DNA from: Marinobacterium lacunae
GTDB lineage: Bacteria; Pseudomonadota; Gammaproteobacteria; Pseudomonadales; Balneatricaceae
Reading direction: 5' to 3'
Assembly (NCBI RefSeq): GCF_000705555.1
Contig: NZ_JMQN01000040.1
Span: 186,001 to 250,000 of the forward strand
Length of the DNA stretch: 64,000 nucleotides
Shown here: positions 43,037-52,881 of the stretch, in pieces
Position numbering within the stretch: position 1 is the first letter of the stretch
Layout of the letters: the number at the start of each line of letters is the position of its first letter
Made by a program: the position numbers and the translations under genes
Notes under the pieces: model-generated
Seen by the model: only the letters and a program-made list of their open reading frames with translations
Told to the model about the DNA's origin: nothing
Database searches by the model: none

Positions 43037-44368
43037 CTATCGCTCCGTTAAAGCCCGCTGACGCGCTTTCGTAATAGGCTTGAGCAGATACTGCATGACC
43101 GTTTTCTCGCCCGTGACAATATCCACGGAAACGGTCATGCCAGCTATCAGCGGCAAGTTCTTATTCTCGCCCAAATAGGGATTTTCCGTTTCCAGACGCA
43201 CCTGATAGAACGTCTCATCCTTCTCGTCGACAATCGTACTCGGTGAGATGTATACCAGCTTGGCAGGCAAGCCACCGTAGATCGCAAAATCGTAGGCACT
43301 TACTTTCACCATCGAGGGCTGGCCAACCTTGAGCTGGCCGATGTCCGAAGGACGAATACGTGCCTCGATCAGCAGCTTATCTTCCCAAGGCACGATGTTC
43401 AGCAGAGGATCACCGGGGCGAACAACTCCGTCAATGGTGTTGATCAATAACTGCTTGACCGTTCCCTTGATCGGGGCGCGAACATCTGTGCGCTGGATTC
43501 GGTCCTGCATACCACTAAAGGTTTCACTCAGTCGCGCCCGTTCAGCCAGTACGTCATTCAACTCGGACCGGGCCGTATTACGGAACTGAAGCTCCATTTC
43601 GCTGCGTTTCTGGTCGATCTCTTCGATGGTCGACTGAATTCTCGGCAAACTCAGTTCGATACTGGATAGCTCGCCCCTGAGATCGTTGACCTGGCGCTTC
43701 AATCGCAGGTATTCCACCTCGGAAATAACGCCTTCGCTCAACAATGGCTCGGTAATACGCATCTCTTGCAGAAGCAGATCGTAGCTGCGACGAACCTGCG
43801 CCCGGCGAGATTCTGCCTCCTTGAGTTCTTGACGCCGCTGGTCACGCTGCTGACCCAGTACAGCAAGGTTGGCATTCAGCTCCTGCTGACGCGTCGCGAA
43901 CAGGTTCACCTCTTGATTGAGCAGGTATTGATACTGTTCAGGAAAATCCTTCGGCGTTTCCATCGGCTCGCCATTTGCTTCCGCAGCGAGCCTGGCGGCT
44001 TTTGACTTTAATTCAAACAGCCGTACTTCACTCTCTTTCACCGAGCTCACGAAGCGCTTGTCTTCAATTCGCATCAGGACCTGGCCCTTCTCCACCAGGT
44101 CTCCTTCGTGAACAAGTATTTCGGAGACGATCCCGCCCTCGAGGTTCTGTACAACCTGCAACTGGCGGGACGGTATTATTTCGCCATCACCACGGGTAAT
44201 TTCATCCAGCGTGGCCCAGTTGGCCCACACACCGGCGGCCAAGATAAACAATGCCATAGCCCATAATAACGCACTGGCCCCTTTCGGCGCCTGCTCCAAC
44301 ATCGCTTCACTGATACTGGATGTGTAGCCCAGATCTTCCTGCTTCAACTTAACTTCTTTGCGCTTCAT
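43037..44368 (-). CDS. HlyD-family type I secretion adaptor
   Basis: This 443-residue membrane-fusion protein has an N-terminal cytoplasmic tail, one membrane helix (about residues 33-50, ALLWAMALFILAAGVWA), a long coiled coil (about 110-300) and a C-terminal beta-barrel/lipoyl region ending GMTVSVDIVTGEKTVMQYLLKPI, the typical HlyD/LapC finish. It links the inner-membrane ATPase to the TolC-family channel. It lies 14 bp after the ATPase stop on the same strand. Confidence 0.93.
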   Translation of the reverse strand: MKRKEVKLKQEDLGYTSSISEAMLEQAPKGASALLWAMALFILAAGVWANWATLDEITRGDGEIIPSRQLQVVQNLEGGIVSEILVHEGDLVEKGQVLMRIEDKRFVSSVKESEVRLFELKSKAARLAAEANGEPMETPKDFPEQYQYLLNQEVNLFATRQQELNANLAVLGQQRDQRRQELKEAESRRAQVRRSYDLLLQEMRITEPLLSEGVISEVEYLRLKRQVNDLRGELSSIELSLPRIQSTIEEIDQKRSEMELQFRNTARSELNDVLAERARLSETFSGMQDRIQRTDVRAPIKGTVKQLLINTIDGVVRPGDPLLNIVPWEDKLLIEARIRPSDIGQLKVGQPSMVKVSAYDFAIYGGLPAKLVYISPSTIVDEKDETFYQVRLETENPYLGENKNLPLIAGMTVSVDIVTGEKTVMQYLLKPITKARQRALTER

Positions 44369-44382
44369 CTACGGCTTGTCCC

Positions 44383-46503
44383 TTAACGGCGCACATGCAG
44401 GCGTCCTTGTTTGAGCGCTTCAAGCACCGTGTCTTTCGGCCCATCGGCGACAATCTGCCCCTGATCGACCACTATCAGTCTGTCGACCAATGTTAGCAAT
44501 GACATTTTGTGCGTAATCATCAGCAATGTGCGCCCTTCAAGCACCTCATTGAGCTGGCGCTTGAACTGATCCTCGGATGCGTTATCCATAGAGTTACTGG
44601 GCTCATCCATAATCAGCAGACTGGGCTGATGCAGCAAAGCACGCGCTATGGCTATGGACTGCCGCTGGCCACCCGACAACGCCTGCCCACGCTCGCCCAC
44701 CTGCATATCGAAGCCCATGGGATGCAAATTCACGAACTGCTCAACACCTGCCAGGCGCGCAGCCTGTAACATTTCAGCGTCCGACGCCTGCGGAGAGCCA
44801 ACAATGATATTGTCGCGAACGGTACCGGCGAACAACATCACATCCTGCGGCACATAACCCGTATTAAGGCGCAAATCTACAGGATCGATCTGTTTGATAT
44901 CGACACCATCCAGCAGGATGGCTCCGTCCGTCGGTTGATAAAGCCCCAGCAGCATTTTCTCGATAGTGGTTTTGCCCGAGCCGATACGCCCGATCATGGC
45001 CACACGCTCACCGGCATTAATCTTGAACGAAACCTGTTTAAGCGCCGGATACTCGACATTGGGGTAATTGAAGCTTACGTTTCGAAACTCCACATTACCG
45101 TCCAAATTAGGACGATGAACGAAGTGCTTACCCTCCTCCCGCTCAACCGGGAGCGACATAATCTCATCCAGTGTTTTAAGCGCTTTGGCCGACTGTTCGT
45201 ACTGAATAATCAAGCTGGCAACCTGGGCCATCGGCGCAATCGCACGCCCAGTAAGAATGACACACGCAATCAAAGCACCGAGCGACAGCTCCTGCTCCAT
45301 GATCAGGTAAACACCGCCGATCACCAGCAGCACAGACGCCAACTGCTGAACGAATCCAGCAAAAGTAACCACCGACGAAGAGAGCATGCGCGAACGCAGC
45401 CCCCAGCGGGAGATATAGCCGACCGCCTCCTCCCAACGCTGCTGTAATGGACTCGCCGCGCGCTGGGTTTTAACCGTTTCCATCGCGGTCAGTGATTCAA
45501 CCAGAGTACCGTTCTTCTGCGCCGTCGATGCAAAGGTGCGCTCCACGGCATCACGCAGCTTCGGCCGCACAATGAGGGAGTAGATGATAATCATCGGTAT
45601 CGCCACGGCGGGTACAGCCACCAGGGGACCACCGATCAGGCTGATAACGAAGATATAGATCAGCATGAAAGGAATATCGATGAGTACGGTATTGGTCGTG
45701 GAACTCAGGAAATTCCTGATACTGTCGAATTCACGCAGGTTACTGGAGAAAGCACCCACCGAGGCAGGCATCCGGTCGTAACGGATACGCATCACTTTCT
45801 CGAAAAGCTGGGCAGACAACAAAACATCGGATTTTTTGGCCGCGACCTCGATAAAATAAGCACGCAGCATCTTGAGGCCAAAATCGAACAGATAGACGAT
45901 AAGAACGCCGACCGCCAACACCCACAGCGTCTCGACAGCACCGTTGGGCACGACGCGGTCATATACGTTCATTACGAAGAGGGGGTTGGCCAACACGAAG
46001 AGGTTGATCAGGAAACTGGCCAGCAGAACGTCACGGTAGATACGTGTCGAGCGTTTCAGCGTGCCCCAGAACCAGTGACCGCTGCGACCATCGAGTACGC
46101 GGCTGGACTCTCCGCCCGCTTTGTACTCTGCCCGCACGAAGATAAGATAACCGCTGTACTGAGGCTCCAGCTCACTGAGCGGTATGCGGTAGCTGCCACC
46201 GCTTTCCGGCTGCTGAATCACAGCCTCGCCGGTGTCGCTGTCGATTTCCTGAAGAATACAGGCGGTATCATCATCCATAATCAGGACGACTGGAAGTAAA
46301 AGCTCCGACAGCTGATCCAAACGCCGCTCGGCAACCTTGGCGGCCAACCCGGCACGCGTTGCGGCTCTCACAAAAAGCTGAGGCGTAAGTCGATGATTAA
46401 CAAGAGGCAAGCCATCAGCCAGCACCCCGGCAGATGTCGGCCTGTGGTACTGCTGAGCTAAAATCACCAAACAGCTTAATAGTGGGTCGTGCGATGCATC
46501 CAT
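44383..46503 (-). CDS. Type I secretion ABC transporter (LapB-like, C39-like domain)
   Basis: This 706-residue exporter has an N-terminal C39-like domain (about 1-130), a six-helix membrane domain (about 150-440) and an ATPase with Walker A GRIGSGKTT, signature LSGGQRQSIAIAR and Walker B LLIMDEPSNSMD. The N-terminal domain has SCLVILAQQY but not the His-Asp pattern of an active C39 peptidase, so it is likely a substrate-binding, non-cleaving domain as in RTX/adhesin exporters such as LapB. ATG at 46503 (MDASHDPLL) gives normal family length; the frame is open to 46602. No secreted substrate is encoded in the window. Confidence 0.93.
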   Translation of the reverse strand: MDASHDPLLSCLVILAQQYHRPTSAGVLADGLPLVNHRLTPQLFVRAATRAGLAAKVAERRLDQLSELLLPVVLIMDDDTACILQEIDSDTGEAVIQQPESGGSYRIPLSELEPQYSGYLIFVRAEYKAGGESSRVLDGRSGHWFWGTLKRSTRIYRDVLLASFLINLFVLANPLFVMNVYDRVVPNGAVETLWVLAVGVLIVYLFDFGLKMLRAYFIEVAAKKSDVLLSAQLFEKVMRIRYDRMPASVGAFSSNLREFDSIRNFLSSTTNTVLIDIPFMLIYIFVISLIGGPLVAVPAVAIPMIIIYSLIVRPKLRDAVERTFASTAQKNGTLVESLTAMETVKTQRAASPLQQRWEEAVGYISRWGLRSRMLSSSVVTFAGFVQQLASVLLVIGGVYLIMEQELSLGALIACVILTGRAIAPMAQVASLIIQYEQSAKALKTLDEIMSLPVEREEGKHFVHRPNLDGNVEFRNVSFNYPNVEYPALKQVSFKINAGERVAMIGRIGSGKTTIEKMLLGLYQPTDGAILLDGVDIKQIDPVDLRLNTGYVPQDVMLFAGTVRDNIIVGSPQASDAEMLQAARLAGVEQFVNLHPMGFDMQVGERGQALSGGQRQSIAIARALLHQPSLLIMDEPSNSMDNASEDQFKRQLNEVLEGRTLLMITHKMSLLTLVDRLIVVDQGQIVADGPKDTVLEALKQGRLHVRR

Positions 46504-46508
46504 ACTCG

Positions 46509-46537
46509 TTGACCTTAGAATTATGGCGGTTAATACT
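46509..46537 (+). promoter_or_regulatory. Candidate promoter of the small secretion-associated gene
   Basis: TTGACC (46509-46514), a 17-bp spacer and AATACT (46532-46537) form a plausible sigma-70 promoter in the gap between the exporter and the plus-strand gene at 46589. Confidence 0.4.
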
Positions 46538-46588
46538 AACAGCTGTTTGACGATATTCCATCCCCCACCGCCAAAAGGATTCAGGCAG

Positions 46589-46969
46589 ATGCTATACGCC
46601 AAGTTTGATGATCAGGGAAAGGTGATCAGCCTGACCGAAACCCCTGCCAGCGGTGCCCGCGAAGTCACCCTTCGAGATCCCAAGGTGCTGGAATTCCTGT
46701 CAATGAACGATAGTCAGGAGTTCGATCCCGATGTATTTCTGGACCAATCGGACAAATCGACTATCCGAATCCTTGAGGATTTGATCGACACACTCGTCAG
46801 CCAGCATCTGATTCGGTTCACCGACCTGCCGATGCCCGCACAGAAGAAACTACTCAGTCGAAAACTGGCGCGCAACCTGGCCAGAGAGGAGGCTGGGCTT
46901 TCAAGCCCGGAGGGACAACCTCAAGAAAATGGCGGCAATATTCTGGACGACGAAGAACAGCTGTTCTAA
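46589..46969 (+). CDS. Conserved small protein associated with type I secretion (tryptophan-synthase-beta-like name in databases)
   Basis: This 126-residue acidic cytoplasmic protein begins MLYAKFDDQGKVI and has IRILEDLIDTLVSQHLIRFTDLP in its middle (key residues ILEDLID and IRFTDLP) and ILDDEEQLF at the end. I recognise it as the small gammaproteobacterial family often labelled tryptophan synthase subunit beta-like; it has no PLP-binding or catalytic features of tryptophan synthase, so that label is misleading. Its function is unknown. AAAGGATTCAGGCAG precedes the ATG. The frame is open from 46523. It diverges from the exporter and converges on the receiver-TPR gene. Confidence 0.75.
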   Translation: MLYAKFDDQGKVISLTETPASGAREVTLRDPKVLEFLSMNDSQEFDPDVFLDQSDKSTIRILEDLIDTLVSQHLIRFTDLPMPAQKKLLSRKLARNLAREEAGLSSPEGQPQENGGNILDDEEQLF

Positions 46970-46977
46970 CCCCCGTC

Positions 46978-48585
46978 TTATTCGGCCGTACGGCCCATAC
47001 GGCCGGCGATCTCAGCCAGACGCTGATAAAGCCCCTTGTAACGCTGTTTCTGCTTGGGCGTAAGCGCCCCGTAGTGCAGCGCATAGAGAGTCTCATCACA
47101 TAGCGCCATCAAATCCTGTTCAAGCATCGGGATAGAAGATCGACGGATGATCTCCAGTGCAGTCTGCACCAGATTGAGCCCAATCCCCGGGTTCCCCTCC
47201 TGCTGCTCATAGGCATCCAGGAAAGAGTCCAGCGCGGGATCCAGCTCACCATGACGGAACTGGGTCATCCCCTTAAGGTTGGCGCGCCCCCACTTCAACC
47301 CCGCCATCTGTTTGGTCAACTCCTGACGCAACCCCGACATCTCATCATGCACGGAGGTCCCCTCGACCCCTTCAATCAGCTGATCAAGCCACATCAGACG
47401 CTCATCCAACGTCAGCTCTTGAAAGAGACTAAAGGCATCGCGCGCAGCCAGCTCGCCACTTTGTGCATCACCCACCACGCGATAGACCTCGCTGGAGAGC
47501 AACCGACAGCGAAAATGGATAACCGGCATATCCAGGAAGTCGCGCTGGGCTCGTTCAAGCATACGGACCGCCTCCTCTTCGGCATCCGCATTGGAACCAC
47601 CCCGCGCCTGCATCTGCTCCAGCAACACTCGAACCAGACCAAAATAATAATCCGGGTGCTGGAAAGCCGAGTAGCGACTGTACCGTATCGCAGCACGGAA
47701 CGACTCCACCGAGAGACGAACATCCCCCCCCATAGCTGCCACATCACCCAGATCCCCCTGCAGCAAGGCTACGGTGGGCTGCAAGACGACAGCCTGACGC
47801 AACAGATTCTGCGCCTGCTCCAACTCCCCTCTTACACGATGAAGCCTGGCACGCCAGACGAAGGCTTCGATGCACACCTGCTGATCGCCAATCACCTTGT
47901 CGAGCTGCTCTGCCGCTTGGTTAAACCACCCGCACCGGGCAGCCGATATGGCAAGCCCAATTCGAACCCAAGGCTGGTCACGACCGTGCAACAAAAGTCC
48001 AAACAACTCGTAGGCCTGCTGAGGCTCATTATTACGCAGCAGGACCCCACCTTTCAGGCGCTGAAGATAGACCTTCATCCCTGGGTAATGCTCTTCCAGC
48101 CGTGCGCACTCCTCCAAGGCGTCTTCCCACTTACCATCGTCCAGCAACTGCTCTACCGGCCCGAGGTTTTTTTTCAGGCGCATTACCTTTTCGAGCTGCT
48201 GACCAACGCGGATACGATCATAGGGCTTGGATATATAGATATCGGGAGCGTTTTCAGGCGAACCGAGCAGAAGATCGGACTTTTCCGGCTCGACCACCAG
48301 AACATAACAACCGGAGTGGTAACGCAGGCCTTCCGCCTGCAGCTCGAGCATCAGCTGCAAGCCGTTCTTCTCGTCGCGGCCAAGGTCATAACAGAGAAAG
48401 CAGAAATCGACAGGCAACTCTCTCAGCATGCTGAGCGCCATATTCACAGATGAGGCCGCAAGTACCTCACCAAATCCCAGATTGCCCAGGATTGAGCGCA
48501 GAGACTGCAGGTCCTCCAGCTTCTTGTCGAGAATCAGTGCCGACTTTCCAGAGAACAGAGCTTCCATAACTTCAGTGACAGCCAA
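46978..48585 (-). CDS. Receiver-TPR protein
   Basis: This 535-residue cytoplasmic protein couples an N-terminal CheY-like receiver (about residues 10-140) with tetratricopeptide-type helical repeats through the rest. The receiver retains a probable phospho-acceptor Asp in LCYDLGRDEKNG near residue 65 and the Lys in YISKPYD near 120. No DNA-binding or enzymatic output domain is seen, so it most likely acts by protein-protein contact. It neighbours the type I secretion genes and is followed by the convergent small conserved gene. A sensor kinase is not encoded in the window. Confidence 0.85.
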   Translation of the reverse strand: MAVTEVMEALFSGKSALILDKKLEDLQSLRSILGNLGFGEVLAASSVNMALSMLRELPVDFCFLCYDLGRDEKNGLQLMLELQAEGLRYHSGCYVLVVEPEKSDLLLGSPENAPDIYISKPYDRIRVGQQLEKVMRLKKNLGPVEQLLDDGKWEDALEECARLEEHYPGMKVYLQRLKGGVLLRNNEPQQAYELFGLLLHGRDQPWVRIGLAISAARCGWFNQAAEQLDKVIGDQQVCIEAFVWRARLHRVRGELEQAQNLLRQAVVLQPTVALLQGDLGDVAAMGGDVRLSVESFRAAIRYSRYSAFQHPDYYFGLVRVLLEQMQARGGSNADAEEEAVRMLERAQRDFLDMPVIHFRCRLLSSEVYRVVGDAQSGELAARDAFSLFQELTLDERLMWLDQLIEGVEGTSVHDEMSGLRQELTKQMAGLKWGRANLKGMTQFRHGELDPALDSFLDAYEQQEGNPGIGLNLVQTALEIIRRSSIPMLEQDLMALCDETLYALHYGALTPKQKQRYKGLYQRLAEIAGRMGRTAE

Positions 48586-48657
48586 TTTTTCGAAAAAGTA
48601 GCATGAGAATCAGCCCGTTAGCAAAAAATTGCTGCATAGCCATCAAACCTGAGACAC

Positions 48658-48691
48658 AAAAAACCCGCCGACAGGCATGCCAGCGGGTTTT
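48658..48691 (-). terminator. Intrinsic terminator of argG
   Basis: AAAACCCGC (48660-48668) and GCGGGTTTT (48683-48691) form a 9-bp stem with an inner GGCATGCC in the loop; the minus strand continues in T's. It lies 24 bp after the argG stop. Confidence 0.85.
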
Positions 48692-48714
48692 GATGCGATC
48701 AGACAAGCGCCTGA

Positions 48715-49941
48715 TCAATCATCCAGAAGATTGCGCCCCTTGCTTGCGGCTATGCGCATACGCAAGGCATTCAGCTTGATAAAGCCTTCTGCATCTTTCT
48801 GATTATAAGAGCCGGCATCGTCTTCAAATGTCGCGATACTCTCATCAAACAGACTATCTTCAGAGCGACGACCCACAACCGAAACAGCACCCTTGTAAAG
48901 CTTGACGCGAACATCGCCATTTACGTTACGCTGGCTGTAATCGATCATCTGCTGAAGCATCTTGCGCTCTTCGGACCACCAGAAACCGTTGTAGATAACC
49001 TTAGCATAGCGCGGCATCAGCTCATCCTTCAGATGCGCAGCTTCCCGATCCAGCGTGATCGACTCGATGGCGCGGTGCGCCTTGAGCATGATGGTGCCTC
49101 CCGGGGTCTCGTAGCAACCGCGGGACTTCATACCCACAAAACGGTTTTCTACGATATCCAGTCGTCCAACGCCGTTCTCGCCACCGATCTTGTTCAGGTA
49201 AGCCAGCACAGTCGCCGGACTCATCTCTTCGCCGTTGATGGCAACGATATCGCCCTTGCGATAGGTCAGTTCAAGATAGGTCGGCTGATCCGGCGCCTGC
49301 TCGGGCGCCACGCTCCAGCGCCACATATCCTCTTCGGCTTCCGCCCAGGGATCCTCAAGAATGCCGCCCTCATAGGAGATATGCAGCAGGTTGGCATCCA
49401 TGGAGTAGGGTGACTTTTTCTTGCCCTTGGCGAAGTCGACCGGGATATTGCGCTCTTCACAATACGCCATCAGCGTCTCGCGCGAGGTCAGATCCCACTC
49501 ACGCCAGGGTGCAATCACTTTGACGCCAGGCTTCAGGGCATACGCACCCATTTCGAATCGAACCTGATCATTACCTTTGCCGGTCGCACCATGAGAAATA
49601 GCATCAGCACCGGTTTCGTTGGCGATCTCTACCAAACGCTTGGCGATCAAAGGACGTGCAATCGACGTACCCAGTAGGTACTCACCTTCATAGATCGTAT
49701 TGGCACGGAACATCGGATAGACGTAGTCGCGCACAAACTCTTCGCGCAGATCTTCGATGTAGATCTCTTTGACACCCAGCGCCTGCGCCTTGGCACGAGC
49801 GGGCTCAACCTCTTCGCCCTGCCCCAGATCGGCAGTAAAGGTCACTACTTCACAGTTATAGGTATCCTGTAGCCAACGGACGATCACAGAGGTATCCAGA
49901 CCGCCGGAGTAAGCCAGTACGACCTTCTTGATATCGGACAT
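48715..49941 (-). CDS. argG: Argininosuccinate synthase
   Basis: This 408-residue enzyme joins citrulline and aspartate using ATP in the penultimate step of arginine synthesis. The ATP-pyrophosphatase loop AYSGGLDTS is at residues 9-17, and [13 protein letters not shown] near 118 is intact. The frame is open to 49992, but ATG at 49941 starts the conserved [14 protein letters not shown]. It is transcribed alone between a terminator and motY, and the argD and argF genes are a few kb away on the opposite strand. Confidence 0.96.
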   Translation of the reverse strand: MSDIKKVVLAYSGGLDTSVIVRWLQDTYNCEVVTFTADLGQGEEVEPARAKAQALGVKEIYIEDLREEFVRDYVYPMFRANTIYEGEYLLGTSIARPLIAKRLVEIANETGADAISHGATGKGNDQVRFEMGAYALKPGVKVIAPWREWDLTSRETLMAYCEERNIPVDFAKGKKKSPYSMDANLLHISYEGGILEDPWAEAEEDMWRWSVAPEQAPDQPTYLELTYRKGDIVAINGEEMSPATVLAYLNKIGGENGVGRLDIVENRFVGMKSRGCYETPGGTIMLKAHRAIESITLDREAAHLKDELMPRYAKVIYNGFWWSEERKMLQQMIDYSQRNVNGDVRVKLYKGAVSVVGRRSEDSLFDESIATFEDDAGSYNQKDAEGFIKLNALRMRIAASKGRNLLDD

Positions 49942-50053
49942 GTTGCGACTCCAGATCACAGAAATCCGGCCCCCGCAGCGGAAACCGGTCATTTAAAGCG
50001 GAAAGCGCGAAAGTATATCAGAAAGCGCGGTCACGTATAACCAGCGCACGCAC

Positions 50054-50923
50054 TCAACGAACAGGTGCGTCTTCTCGCTCCAGACGAATGGTCACACGGC
50101 GGTTACGTGCACGATTCTTCGCGCTTGTATTGGGAACGACGGGATAACGTTCGCCATGATAGCGGGTGACGATTCGATCTTCCGCCACCCCTTGCTCCAC
50201 CAGATAACGCGACACCTCTTCTGCACGCTTCTTGGACAAGTCGCGATTCAACAACCGACGCCCAAGATTATCCGAATGACCATCCACGTAGATGGTTTGC
50301 ACACTATTATCAGCCTTGACATAGGTTGCAATCAGCGCCAGACGCTCGCGCGTCGCATCCGACAGCATCGTCTGGCCGGACGGAAAAAGCACTGCCGTAC
50401 GCGCAACCTGGCGATAGTTAACGGGCAGCAGTCCCGCAATACAGTTGAGATAATCGGTGTACGCAGACTGGAAGTTGGCAGCCGAAACGCCGACCTTGAG
50501 CAACTCCGGTGTGCCATACCATTGATCGGTATTAAACGTAGGCGTCATGCCGCGATAGAGCGCCGCGAGCATATTTTTGGCAAGCATGGCAGGCACCTCA
50601 ATCACTCCGGTTCCTGGCGCCGCCTTAACCACACCAATCATCTGAGGATCGATACCGGGCTGCCATGACGAAGCCTCGGCAACTAGCTTGGCCTGCCCCT
50701 CTACCTGCTGTTTTTGAGTGGGCGTCAGTGTGAATCGCACCTCCTCCCCTGCCAGATGTTCGAAAGAGGCAACCCCGTACGATGGGATCTCCTGCTGGAG
50801 CCGACAGACAAACTGGGAACTCTCCATCTCCCAGCGTGAATCCTCAATAGAGGCACGAAAGGTCACCGCCCCAGCATGCTGAAACGAAAAAAACAGAACA
50901 AGAAGCAGCAACCAGAAGCGCAT
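50054..50923 (-). CDS. motY: Sodium-type flagellar motor protein MotY (OmpA family)
   Basis: This 289-residue periplasmic protein forms part of the T ring that holds stator units to the flagellar motor. It has a signal peptide (residues 1-19, ending QHAGA), an N-terminal MotY-specific domain starting VTFRASIEDSRWEM, and a C-terminal OmpA-like peptidoglycan-binding domain with DGHSDNLGRRLLNRDLSKKR and NRARNRRVTI. The order argG - motY - rnt - peroxiredoxin - grxD matches Pseudomonas. ATG at 50923 gives the cleanest signal peptide; the ATG at 50938 and GTG at 50965 are alternatives. Confidence 0.9.
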   Translation of the reverse strand: MRFWLLLLVLFFSFQHAGAVTFRASIEDSRWEMESSQFVCRLQQEIPSYGVASFEHLAGEEVRFTLTPTQKQQVEGQAKLVAEASSWQPGIDPQMIGVVKAAPGTGVIEVPAMLAKNMLAALYRGMTPTFNTDQWYGTPELLKVGVSAANFQSAYTDYLNCIAGLLPVNYRQVARTAVLFPSGQTMLSDATRERLALIATYVKADNSVQTIYVDGHSDNLGRRLLNRDLSKKRAEEVSRYLVEQGVAEDRIVTRYHGERYPVVPNTSAKNRARNRRVTIRLEREDAPVR

Positions 50924-51110
50924 CCAGTGAATTCCCATCACGTAAAACAAGAGGTCGATCCGCACACCCTAACTTTATCAGCGGGTTATCGGCCAAAAAC
51001 ACCCGTCCTTTAACGCTCCTTTTGCGGGCACAGCAATTGGACCTCATACACTCGACTGTTAGAATGAGCCCATATCCGTTCTCCAGCAACCCCAGAGTTA
51101 AGGAAGCCTA

Positions 51111-51752
51111 TTGTCCTCCACCAAACACCCTATGTCCGATCGCTTTCGCGGCTTTCTACCCGTTGTCATCGACGTTGAAACCGCAGGCTTCAATCCACGT
51201 ACCGACGCCCTGCTGGAGGTTGCCGCGGTCACGCTCACCATGGATGAACAGGGCTACCTGATACCGGACAAAAGCTTTGATGCCAAGGTAGCCCCCTTCG
51301 AAGGCGCGAACCTGGAACCCGAAGCACTCGCCTTCACCGGAATCGATCCGTTCGATCCTGAGCGCGAAGCGATGTCCGAACTGGATGCTCTGGAGATGAT
51401 TTTCAAACCCGTGCGCAAGTCCATAAAGTCTCACGACTGCAAGCGCGCGGTACTGGTCGGCCACAATGCGGCTTTTGACCACAGCTTCATCTGCAACGCC
51501 GCAGAGCGTGCCGACGTAAAGCGCAACCCTTTCCACCCCTTCTCGACATTTGACACCGCCACACTGGCAGGACTCGCGTTTGGCCAGACTGTGCTGGCAC
51601 GCGCATGCGATGCGGCCGGCATCGAGTTTGACGGTAAGCAGGCGCACTCCGCGCTCTACGACACCCAGAAAACAGCGGAACTGTTCTGCACTATCGTCAA
51701 TCGCTGGAAAGACCTGGGCGGCTGGGAGATGGTGCTCGCCACCCGCGACTAA
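51111..51752 (+). CDS. rnt: Ribonuclease T
   Basis: This 213-residue DEDD-type 3' exonuclease trims the 3' ends of tRNA and other stable RNAs. The motifs are Exo[12 protein letters not shown] near residue 20, Exo[13 protein letters not shown] near 125 and Exo[15 protein letters not shown] near 182. The preferred start is TTG at 51111, because AAGGAAG lies just before it, while the ATG at 51132 has no ribosome site. A strong bidirectional terminator follows. Confidence 0.94.
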   Translation: MSSTKHPMSDRFRGFLPVVIDVETAGFNPRTDALLEVAAVTLTMDEQGYLIPDKSFDAKVAPFEGANLEPEALAFTGIDPFDPEREAMSELDALEMIFKPVRKSIKSHDCKRAVLVGHNAAFDHSFICNAAERADVKRNPFHPFSTFDTATLAGLAFGQTVLARACDAAGIEFDGKQAHSALYDTQKTAELFCTIVNRWKDLGGWEMVLATRD

Positions 51753-51770
51753 CCCAAAGACACAGACACA

Positions 51771-51796
51771 AAAAAACCCGCCGAAGCGGGTTTTTT
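51771..51796. terminator. Bidirectional intrinsic terminator between rnt and peroxiredoxin
   Basis: AAAAAACCCGC and GCGGGTTTTTT form an 11-bp stem with loop CGAA and T-runs on both strands, suiting the convergent genes. Confidence 0.9.
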
Positions 51797-51809
51797 CTCA
51801 ATCAAGCGA

Positions 51810-52412
51810 TTACAGCTTGTCGGATTCTTCAGCCAGGTACTTGGCAACACCTTCCGGAGATGCGCTCATACCTTTGTCGCCTTTGTTCCAGCCAGCCGGG
51901 CATACTTCGCCGTGCTCTTCGTGGAACTGCAGCGCGTCAACCAGACGAATCAGCTCGTCCATGTTACGTCCCAACGGCAGATCGTTGACGATCTGGGAAC
52001 GAACGACACCTTCTTTGTCGATCAGGAAAGCGCCACGGAAAGCGACACCGCCTTCAGCTTCTACATCATAAGCCTGGCAGATTTCATGCTTGGTATCAGC
52101 AGCCAGCGTGTACTTGACCGGACCGATACCACCGGCATTTACCGGAGTGTTGCGCCATGCGTTATGGGTAAACTGAGAATCGATAGAAACGCCGATAACC
52201 TCAACACCACGCTCAGTAAAGGCATCCATACGGTGATCCAGAGCGATCAGCTCGGACGGACATACGAATGTGAAGTCGAGGGGGTAGAAGAATACAAGGC
52301 CGTATTTGCCCTTGATCGCTTCGCTCAGCGTGAAGCTATCAACGATGCTGCCATCGCCCTTGACAGCTGCAACTGTGAAATCGGGTGCTTTTTTACCTAC
52401 GAGTACGCCCAT
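51810..52412 (-). CDS. 2-Cys peroxiredoxin (AhpC/TSA family)
   Basis: This 200-residue cytoplasmic peroxidase reduces hydrogen peroxide and organic hydroperoxides. The peroxidatic Cys is in DFTFVCPSE near residue 50 and the resolving Cys in HGEVCPAGW near 170, defining a typical 2-Cys enzyme. It corresponds to the Pseudomonas peroxidase next to rnt. It is downstream of grxD on the same strand, so the two thiol proteins may be co-expressed, although 133 bp separate them and a separate promoter is possible. Confidence 0.93.
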   Translation of the reverse strand: MGVLVGKKAPDFTVAAVKGDGSIVDSFTLSEAIKGKYGLVFFYPLDFTFVCPSELIALDHRMDAFTERGVEVIGVSIDSQFTHNAWRNTPVNAGGIGPVKYTLAADTKHEICQAYDVEAEGGVAFRGAFLIDKEGVVRSQIVNDLPLGRNMDELIRLVDALQFHEEHGEVCPAGWNKGDKGMSASPEGVAKYLAEESDKL

Positions 52413-52545
52413 TGCTCACTACTCTCCATGCTTGGGTTGAGTTTTTCTAGGGTTAATCAACCAGTTAAAATTACCTGATCAACCATAAGGGTTCTAATAG
52501 AGCCACGCTATACGGTCGATTAAGGCTAGCTATTGCCAACCCTGA

Positions 52546-52881
52546 TCAAGCCTCTTCTGAATCCTGCTGCTTGGCAGCGGCACTGACAAGCTCTTTCAGC
52601 TCGCCGCTTTCGGCCATTTCGCAAATGATGTCGCAGCCACCAACAAGCTCACCGTTGACCCAAAGCTGTGGAAATGTCGGCCAGTTCGCGTATTTCGGCA
52701 GCTCTGCACGTATCTCAGGCGCCTCCAGTATATTCACGAACGCAAAGCGCTCGCCACAAGCGACCAACGCTTCCGAGGCCCTGGAGGAGAAGCCACACTG
52801 CGGAAAGCGGGGAGTGCCCTTCATATATAGCAGAATCGTATTGTTTTCGATCTGCTCCTTGATGGTATCGACTACGCTCAT
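52546..52881 (-). CDS. grxD: Monothiol glutaredoxin, Grx4 type
   Basis: This 111-residue glutaredoxin has the CGFS active site (PQCGFSSRA near residue 30) and the glutathione-binding WPTFPQLWVNGELVGGCDI segment (key residues TFPQLW, GGCDI). Grx4-type proteins carry a 2Fe-2S cluster at dimer interfaces and deliver it to other proteins. The frame is open well upstream, but ATG at 52881 starts the conserved MSVVDTIKEQIENN. A short acidic/Gln tail ends the protein. Confidence 0.94.
   Translation of the reverse strand: MSVVDTIKEQIENNTILLYMKGTPRFPQCGFSSRASEALVACGERFAFVNILEAPEIRAELPKYANWPTFPQLWVNGELVGGCDIICEMAESGELKELVSAAAKQQDSEEA

Noticed and set aside
46589-46969. Tryptophan synthase beta subunit
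   Set aside because: The protein is only 126 residues and has no PLP lysine or tryptophan synthase motifs.
47251-48453. Long plus-strand frame (400 codons) opposite the receiver-TPR gene
   Set aside because: It is antisense to a gene with recognisable receiver and TPR features and has no ribosome site or family.
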